A stretch of DNA of 64,000 bases from Amycolatopsis orientalis DSM 40040 = KCTC 9412. Lineage in GTDB: Bacteria > Actinomycetota > Actinomycetes > Mycobacteriales > Pseudonocardiaceae. Positions 58,809-64,000 of this stretch are shown here, one piece after another (within the stretch, counting starts at the first letter, position 1; the number at the start of each line of letters is the position of its first letter). Location: the NCBI RefSeq assembly GCF_000478275.1, contig NZ_ASJB01000015.1, positions 456,418 through 520,417 of the forward strand, read 5' to 3'. The notes under the pieces were generated by a model. It was given only the letters and a program-made list of their open reading frames with translations, did not search any database and had not been told where the DNA came from. The position numbers and the translations under genes were made by a program.

Positions 58809-59734
58809 CTTTCCGGACAGCCGCGGTGATCGGCGCGGGAACGATCGGCCTGTCGTGGACGGCGTTGTTCGCCGCGCACGACATGGAGGTCTGGGTCTCG
58901 GACCCGCGGCCGGATCTCGCCGACGCCGTCGCCGGCGCACTGGAGACGTTCGCCCCGCATCTCGGCCGGGACGCCGCGGACCTCGCCCCTCGCGTCCACC
59001 TCGCCACCGACGTGGCGGAAGCCGTCCGGCACGCGGATGTCGTGCAGGAAAACGGACCCGAGAACGTCGAGTTCAAACAGGACCTGTTCGCGACCCTGGT
59101 CCGCGAGGCGCCATCGCACGCGCTGCTGCTCAGCTCGTCGTCGGCGATCCCTTCGACGGCGTTCGCGGCGGACCTCGACGACGCGTCCCGCGTCCTGATC
59201 GGGCACCCGTTCAACCCGCCGCACCTGATCCCGCTGGTCGAGGTCGTCCCCGGTGAGCGCACCAGCACCGAGTCGGTGGACCGCGCCGTCGAGTTCTACC
59301 GGTTCGTCGGCCGCACCCCGGTGGTGGAGCGCAAGGAGATCCCCGGCTTCGTCGGCAACCGGCTGCAGAACGCGCTGAGCCGCGAAGCGATCTACCTGGT
59401 GGAACAGGGCGTCGTGTCACCGTCCGAATTGGACACCGTGATGACGAACTCGCTCGGCATCCGCTGGTCGACCGTCGGGCCGTTCCTCGGCTCGCATCTG
59501 GGCGGCGGCCCCGGCGGCTACCGGCACATGGCCGAGCACATCGGCAAGTCGATGAAGCAGATGTGGGCGGGCCTCGGCCAGCCCTCGCAGAACCAGGAAG
59601 AACAGGAACGGCTCATCGAAGCCGTGGAATCCGCTTACGGCTCCTCCACGTACTCGGAACTCGCCGAGGCGCGCGACCGCAAGCAGCTCGCGGTGCTGTC
59701 CGCTTTGGACAGTGCCACCAGGGAGGAGAACTGA
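58805..59734 (+). CDS. 3-hydroxyacyl/hydroxyacid dehydrogenase (L-gulonate/carnitine-DH-like)
   Basis: A 309-residue NAD+-dependent dehydrogenase: Rossmann motif G-A-G-T-I-G at 11-16, SSSSAIPSTAFA, the catalytic-His block GHPFNPPHLIPLVEVVPG, then GFVGNRLQNALSREAIYLVEQGVVSPSELDTVMTNSLGIRWS. The pattern fits the lambda-crystallin/L-gulonate 3-dehydrogenase and carnitine-dehydrogenase branch, which oxidises free 3-hydroxy acids to 3-keto acids. A GAAGGGAG site precedes the ATG, so it can be made independently even though it is also the in-frame end of the CoA-transferase read-through frame. Confidence 0.88.
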   Translation: MTFRTAAVIGAGTIGLSWTALFAAHDMEVWVSDPRPDLADAVAGALETFAPHLGRDAADLAPRVHLATDVAEAVRHADVVQENGPENVEFKQDLFATLVREAPSHALLLSSSSAIPSTAFAADLDDASRVLIGHPFNPPHLIPLVEVVPGERTSTESVDRAVEFYRFVGRTPVVERKEIPGFVGNRLQNALSREAIYLVEQGVVSPSELDTVMTNSLGIRWSTVGPFLGSHLGGGPGGYRHMAEHIGKSMKQMWAGLGQPSQNQEEQERLIEAVESAYGSSTYSELAEARDRKQLAVLSALDSATREEN

Positions 59735-59735
59735 G

Positions 59736-60929
59736 ATGACCAGCACACTCGAAGAGCAGCTGACCGCCGACTTCTACGACTACGAAGCGCTGCTGCCGGA
59801 CGAGGAGCGCAAGCTGCTGCTCAAGGCCCGCGACTTCATGCGCACCGAGGTCAAGCCGCTCGTGAACGAATACTGGGCCAAGGGCGAGTTCCCGCACGAA
59901 CTCGTCGGCAAGTTCCGCGAACTCGGCCTCGCCGGGCTGCCGTACGAAGGCTACGGCGAGCACCTGCCCGCCACCAGTCACCTGCTCAGCGGCATGATGG
60001 CGATGGAGATGACCCGCACGGATCCCTCCGTGGCAACGTTCTTCGGTGTCCACAACGGACTCGCGATGTACAGCATCTACTCCGGCGGCGACCAGGAGCA
60101 GCGCGACCGCTGGCTCCCGTCGATGGCGGCGATGGACAAGATCGGCGCGTTCGCGATGACCGAGCCGCTCGGTGGTTCCGACGTCGCGGGCGGCATGCGC
60201 ACCACGGCCAAGCGGGACGGCGACACCTGGATCCTGAACGGTGCCAAGAAGTGGATCGGCAACGCGACCTTCGCCGACCTGGTGATCGTGTGGGCCCGCG
60301 ACGTGGATGACAACCACGTCAAGGGTTTCGTGGTCGAGAAGGACTCGCCCGGGTTCGTCCCGGTCAAGATCGAGAACAAGTTCGCCTTCCGGATCGTGGA
60401 GAACGCGGAGATCACGCTGACCGACGTCCGGGTGCCGGAGGCCAACCGGCTGCAGGGCATCAACTCCTTCCGCGACGTCGCGGAGATCCTGCGCGCGACC
60501 CGCGGCGGCGTGGCGTGGCAGGCGCTGGGCGTGATGATCGGCGCCTACGAGCTGGCGCTGGACTACGCCAAGAAGCGCGAGCAGTTCGGCCGTCCGATCG
60601 CGCGGTTCCAGCTGGTGCAGGACCTGCTGGTGAAGAGCCTCGGCAACATCACGGCGTCGTGGGGCATGCTGGTGCAGCTCGCGAGGCTGCAGGACGCCGG
60701 GATCTTCAAGGACGAGCACTCGTCGCTGGCCAAGGCGTTCGTGACCTCGCGGATGCGGGAGGTCGTCGCCTGGGGCCGCGAGATCTTCGGCGGCAACGGG
60801 ATCGTGCTGGACAACGACATCATGCGGTTCTTCACCGATGCCGAGGCGATCTACTCGTTCGAGGGCACGCGGGAGATGAACACGCTGATCGTCGGGAAGG
60901 CCATCACCGGCCAAAGCGCCTTCGTGTGA
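59736..60929 (+). CDS. Acyl-CoA dehydrogenase (glutaryl-CoA/ACX4-like)
   Basis: A 397-residue flavoprotein: N-terminal helical domain, FAD-binding motif GAFAMTEPLGGSDVAG, MTEPLGGSD and WILNGAKKWIGNA typical of the family, and C-terminal REQFGRPIARFQLVQ and FGGNGIVLDNDIMRFFTDAEAIYSFEGTREMNTLIVG, where the glutamate of FEGT is the catalytic base. It oxidises an acyl-CoA, perhaps the product of the CoA-transferase. GGGAGGAGAA precedes ATG 59736. Last gene of the operon. Confidence 0.92.
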   Translation: MTSTLEEQLTADFYDYEALLPDEERKLLLKARDFMRTEVKPLVNEYWAKGEFPHELVGKFRELGLAGLPYEGYGEHLPATSHLLSGMMAMEMTRTDPSVATFFGVHNGLAMYSIYSGGDQEQRDRWLPSMAAMDKIGAFAMTEPLGGSDVAGGMRTTAKRDGDTWILNGAKKWIGNATFADLVIVWARDVDDNHVKGFVVEKDSPGFVPVKIENKFAFRIVENAEITLTDVRVPEANRLQGINSFRDVAEILRATRGGVAWQALGVMIGAYELALDYAKKREQFGRPIARFQLVQDLLVKSLGNITASWGMLVQLARLQDAGIFKDEHSSLAKAFVTSRMREVVAWGREIFGGNGIVLDNDIMRFFTDAEAIYSFEGTREMNTLIVGKAITGQSAFV

Positions 60930-60980
60930 CCTGACGCCTTGCGCGTGAAGGCCGACTCCGCCGGTACTTATCTCAAGACC

Positions 60981-61064
60981 GGGGTGAAGGACGCTTTACC
61001 CGCATCGCATGCGGTGAAGGGCGCTTTCGTCGCATCACATGCGGGGAAAGCGCCCTTCAGCCCC
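60981..61064. repeat. Composite palindrome, family F copy 2
   Basis: About 84 bp, homologous along its length to 41006-41090: TGAAGGACGCTTTACCCGC, GCATCGCATGCGG, TGAAGGGCGCTTTCGTCGC, GCATCACATGCGG, then AAAGCGCCCTTCAGCCCC. It lies between the converging acyl-CoA dehydrogenase and metallopeptidase genes. A GCGTGAAGGCC scrap at 60942 resembles family B. Confidence 0.82.
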
Positions 61065-61085
61065 CGCCCCCCGCCGCCGCCCGCG

Positions 61086-62501
61086 CTAGCGGTATTTCTT
61101 GCCGCAGGTCTCCCGGTCGCCGGAGGAGAAGCCGTCCCGGAAGGCGGCGACCCTGGCGAAGCCCGCCGGGAGCGTCCGGCCCCGGACGTCCGCCGCGATC
61201 AGGCTGTTCCGGGTCAGCATCTCGGCGATGGCCTCGTCGAGATCGCCCGGCGCCAACGTGAGCGATCCGCGCCGACCGTCCACAATGGTCGACGCCCAGA
61301 ATCCGGTGAGACACGCCGTGCGCTGCGCGGCCACCGGGCCGTCGAGCCGGAACCCGCCCTCCTGCTGGACGGCGAGGGTGTAGCGCGACGCGACCTCGGC
61401 GAACGCGGCGAAGTCACCGATGCCGCCCTGTCGCCCTCGACGCGGCGGAGTGCCGATCCGCACCAAGCCCTCGAGGTCGAGGTTGATCTGGTTGGACTCC
61501 GAGCAGTACGACGCGAGCGCGTCCTCCGCCGTCACACCGCACGCGGCGCCGGTCGTGAGCGTCGGCGGAGTGGCCGCGAGCCGGAACGCCTGCCGGAGAC
61601 TGGTGGCGAGGTCGGCCAGTGCCGCACGGTCGTCGAGGCGGACGTTCTCCGCCGCCGCCCGCTCGTTCGCCGCGGCCGAGCCGAAACCGCCCTGGGTGCT
61701 GCGGCCTTCGATCTCCCGCTCGTCGATCTTCGCGCAGCGCGCGGGCCCGTCGGTGAAGCCGAACTGGAACGCCGAGACCCGGTCGAACGCGTTGCCGTGC
61801 GCGCCGTCGTCGTCGAAGGCCACGCCGGCGGAGTCCCGGATCTGGAACAACGCGGTGAGCACCTCGTTGAGCCCGCGCCCGGTGGACACCTGGAACATCG
61901 GCGACTTCCCTTCGGCGACCCAGCGGAGATACGCCCCGGTGTAGCAGTCCGCCTGCTGTTCCTTGACGATCGACGGGGTGGCGCCCGGAAGGCCGAGCCG
62001 GAACTGGACGGCGTGGCCGATCTCGTGCGCGAGCACGGCCATGACCGCGGCCTGGCCGATGGAGTCGTTGAGCATCGGCAGCAGTTCACCGCGGTCCCAC
62101 GCGACGACGTCGTCGGTGGCGCAGTAGAACGCGTTGACCAGCCCCGCCGTGGAGGCTCCGCAGAGCACGCGGCCGCGGCCGGCGGAATCGTACGAGGCGA
62201 GGGTGGTCAGCGGCCGGAACTCGCGGTTGAAGACCGCGGGCAGCTGCTCACGCCAGTACTGCTGGACGTCGGCGACGGCGTTGGCCGCGAGCCTGTCGAT
62301 CTCGCCGCCGTCCTCGCCGTCGACCGGCAGGGCGGCGTCGAGGACCCCGGGTTTGAGCCCGCTGGGCCCGTCGGTGATCGCGAGCCCGGCGACCCGGGTG
62401 GGATCCACCGGTTGTGCCGCTCCCCGGACGGTCGTGGCGCACCCGGTGAGGCAGAGGGCCAGGCTCACCAGGATCGCCCAGCCGGATCGACGCGTCATCA
62501 C
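61086..62501 (-). CDS. Neutral zinc metallopeptidase, lipoprotein (YpfJ-like)
   Basis: A 471-residue exported peptidase. The signal RRSGWAILVSLALCLTGC ends in a lipobox (Cys21). The zinc motif H-E-I-G-H is at 159-163 (AVLAHEIGHAVQFRLG), with the third ligand likely at the QQADCYTGAYLRWV stretch (E-x-x-A-D type). A C-terminal helical region has several cysteines (GAACGVTAED, LASYCSES). These neutral zinc metallopeptidases are common in actinobacteria and their substrates are unknown. The GTG at 62501 is followed directly by an in-frame ATG (62498). Confidence 0.88.
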   Translation of the reverse strand: MMTRRSGWAILVSLALCLTGCATTVRGAAQPVDPTRVAGLAITDGPSGLKPGVLDAALPVDGEDGGEIDRLAANAVADVQQYWREQLPAVFNREFRPLTTLASYDSAGRGRVLCGASTAGLVNAFYCATDDVVAWDRGELLPMLNDSIGQAAVMAVLAHEIGHAVQFRLGLPGATPSIVKEQQADCYTGAYLRWVAEGKSPMFQVSTGRGLNEVLTALFQIRDSAGVAFDDDGAHGNAFDRVSAFQFGFTDGPARCAKIDEREIEGRSTQGGFGSAAANERAAAENVRLDDRAALADLATSLRQAFRLAATPPTLTTGAACGVTAEDALASYCSESNQINLDLEGLVRIGTPPRRGRQGGIGDFAAFAEVASRYTLAVQQEGGFRLDGPVAAQRTACLTGFWASTIVDGRRGSLTLAPGDLDEAIAEMLTRNSLIAADVRGRTLPAGFARVAAFRDGFSSGDRETCGKKYR

Positions 62502-62537
62502 ATCATCGACACGGCCGGCGGGGCGCCGCGGTTCAGC

Positions 62538-62558
62538 GCGTTTAGTCCTCTGAATGCG
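62538..62558. repeat. Family G repeat locus 5 (single unit)
   Basis: GCGTTTAGTCCTCTGAATGCG, a single unit of the G repeat (consensus GCATTTCGTCCTCTGGATGC), three bases past the LCP gene stop. The unit carries TTTAGTCC, the same T change that created the stop in locus 4. Confidence 0.78.
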
Positions 62559-62561
62559 ACG

Positions 62562-63755
62562 TCAGTTCACGCAGCCGTCCGGCGGCGTGGAAGCGGACGA
62601 AGAACTCGGCGGGGCGGACACCGAGGAAGTGGCCGCCACCGGCTTGACCCCGATGCCGCTCGTCGGCTTCCCCACCGCCGCGACGCTCGTCGACGTCAGC
62701 GTCGCCTGCACGAACGCCTTCACCTCGGCCGGATCCACCTTCACCGCGTCGCCGTCGGAAGGCGTCGGCAGGGAAAGGCTCTGTACCGGGATCGTCTGGA
62801 ACTTCAGCGCTCCCGCGCTCATCCCCCGCAGCTGTTGCGCGAAGCTCAGCACGTCCCAGCCGCGGTCGAGGACGACCGAGCCCTGGATCGCGCCGACCAG
62901 CGCGCTCAGCCGAGTGGGATCGGTGAACGTCCCGGCACCCAGGACGGTCTTGGCCATACTCGAAAGGAACGCTTGCTGCCGCGCGATGCGGTCGAGGTCG
63001 CTGGGCAACCCGTGCCGCTGCCGCACGAAGGCGAGCGCCTGCGGTCCGGAAAGCGTCTGCTTCCCGGCCGGGAACGAAGCGCCGGAGAACTTGTCCTGCA
63101 CCGGTTCCTTGAGACAGACCTCGACACCGCCGACCGCTTCGCTCAGCGACGAGAACCCGGCGAGGTTGACGGCGGCGTAGTGGTTGATGGACAGCCCGGT
63201 GAACTGCTCGATCGTCTGGATGGTGAGCTTGGCGCCCGCCTCGTTGGCCTTGACCTCCAGCTGCGGACCGCTCAGCCCCTGCGCGCGCAGGGAGTTCATC
63301 GCGGCGTTCTTGCCGCGGCTGTACGCCGAATTGATCTTGTGCTTGCCGAATCCGCCCGCGATGTCCACATAGGAATCGCGCGGGATGGAGATGGCGGTCG
63401 CCGCGGCCCCGCCCGCCGGGATGTGGACCACGATCATGGTGTCGGTGGTGTCGCCGCCGTCGTCCCCGCTCCCGGCGTGCAACGCGTCGAGTACGTTCTG
63501 CGGCAACGGGTTCCCGTTGGAGTCGGTCCGCGAGTCGATGCCGACGAGCAGGATGTTCTGCGCCACCCGCAGCGGTTCGCCCGGCGGTCCGTCGGGCACC
63601 TGGGCCGACGGCGCGATCACGTCGGCCGTGACGATCGCGCCGTCCAGACGGCTCAACTGGGTCCACGCGTACCCCGTGACCCCCAGTACGACCGTCGACA
63701 CCAGGCCCAGTGCGACGCGGCCGCCGATCCGCCGTCCTCGCGACGTGAGCAGCAC
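62562..63755 (-). CDS. LCP (LytR-CpsA-Psr) family glycopolymer transferase
   Basis: A 397-residue membrane protein: transmembrane helix at about 11-32, then the LCP domain with NILLVGIDSR, DTMIVVHIP, ISIPRDSYVDI, KINSAYSRG, and ALAFVRQRHGLPSDLDRIARQQAFL, whose Arg/Asp residues bind polyprenyl pyrophosphate. It attaches arabinogalactan or other glycopolymers to peptidoglycan. The C-terminus is a low-complexity Ser/Pro tail ending in a cysteine. The GTG start has GGGGAGAGG upstream. Confidence 0.92.
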   Translation of the reverse strand: MLLTSRGRRIGGRVALGLVSTVVLGVTGYAWTQLSRLDGAIVTADVIAPSAQVPDGPPGEPLRVAQNILLVGIDSRTDSNGNPLPQNVLDALHAGSGDDGGDTTDTMIVVHIPAGGAAATAISIPRDSYVDIAGGFGKHKINSAYSRGKNAAMNSLRAQGLSGPQLEVKANEAGAKLTIQTIEQFTGLSINHYAAVNLAGFSSLSEAVGGVEVCLKEPVQDKFSGASFPAGKQTLSGPQALAFVRQRHGLPSDLDRIARQQAFLSSMAKTVLGAGTFTDPTRLSALVGAIQGSVVLDRGWDVLSFAQQLRGMSAGALKFQTIPVQSLSLPTPSDGDAVKVDPAEVKAFVQATLTSTSVAAVGKPTSGIGVKPVAATSSVSAPPSSSSASTPPDGCVN

Positions 63756-63931
63756 GACCCTCTCCCCGCTTCCGTGAATGATCCCCCGTGCTCGAGGATC
63801 ACCGCGTTAGCTGGGAAATACCTGAGAAATGTGTCATGAACGAGTCTTAAAGCCCGTTCGGACCAGCGAAAGTGATCAAGCGGACAGCCGATCGCGACAC
63901 CGCGTGCCGGATCGACCGCGCTGCGCTAGAA

Positions 63932-64000
63932 CTAGCGCGGCATCCGTCGCCAGATCGCCCGTGGCACCACGCGCATCACCGCGAACACCAGCCTCAGCAG
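63932..64000 (-). CDS. C-terminal fragment of a minus-strand gene (incomplete)
   Basis: The last 22 codons before a TAG at 63932-63934 read LLRLVFAVMRVVPRAIWRRMPR, a basic, partly hydrophobic tail. Such tails occur at the ends of actinobacterial short-chain dehydrogenases, but this is too short to assign. The gene runs off the window. The 176 bp between it and the LCP start hold no gene. Confidence 0.5.
   Translation of the reverse strand: MLRLVFAVMRVVPRAIWRRMPR

Noticed and set aside
57050..60929. Part of a secondary-metabolite cluster
   Set aside because: No PKS, NRPS or tailoring genes nearby; families fit primary catabolism.

Overview
The window is very GC-rich actinobacterial chromosome. 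Gene order, families and start-codon habits (many GTG/TTG starts, leaderless starts, Tat-lipoproteins, FAD-dependent ThyX, RNase J, GPP34 and DUF1023 proteins) point to the Pseudonocardiales, most likely an Amycolatopsis or close relative. This placement is inferred from content; no 16S gene or marker phylogeny is available here. I saw no tRNA, rRNA, CRISPR array, prophage or insertion sequence.

Layout. (1) 1-7,230, accessory: a flavodoxin, a head-to-tail cassette (small helical protein, DUF1023 hydrolase, lipoprotein), an EamA transporter, a DUF305 lipoprotein, an amino-acid permease and a pentapeptide-repeat protein. (2) 7,290-40,900, conserved core, mostly on the minus strand: rimP-nusA-ylxR-infB, DUF503, rbfA, a DHH phosphoesterase, a MATE transporter, truB, ribF, an HTH regulator, thpR, rpsO, pnp, an M16 peptidase, dapB, thyX, dapA and rnj. 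This follows the order known from mycobacteria. Insertions unusual for the block include a second SecY-like protein next to the DHH gene, a Ser/Thr kinase plus ACT protein between thyX and dapA, an HicB-like/DUF4097 pair and a YcaQ-like glycosylase. (3) 40,900-51,500: a PLP enzyme, a PEP-mutase/ICL-family protein, two PH-domain membrane proteins divergent from a TetR regulator with twin operators, a GPP34 protein with a GT39 glycosyltransferase, a NarL-type two-component system, and HxlR and TetR regulators. (4) 51,500-64,000: a secreted Xaa-Pro peptidase-like hydrolase, an OmpR-type two-component system behind two small exported proteins, a LysR-linked catabolic operon (CoA-transferase, acetoacetate-decarboxylase-like protein, hydroxyacid dehydrogenase, acyl-CoA dehydrogenase), a zinc metallopeptidase, an LCP cell-wall ligase and the tail of one further gene.

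Two things stand out. First, the CoA-transferase gene has lost its stop codon and the adjacent decarboxylase has lost about its first 41 codons. The break is at one point (about 58,183) next to a 7-bp tandem repeat, and it leaves the CoA-transferase frame open straight through into the dehydrogenase 600 bp downstream. Second, intergenic space, especially between converging genes, is filled with several families of long near-perfect palindromes. Members recur across the window, and five genes take their stop codon from inside such a repeat. These look like dispersed REP-like elements doubling as gene ends.

Other points are the SecY paralogue with altered plug/TM2 sequence, twin-palindrome operators at two autoregulated-looking promoters, and about a dozen genes with a TANNNT-like box 6-8 nt before the start codon and no Shine-Dalgarno sequence (leaderless mRNAs).
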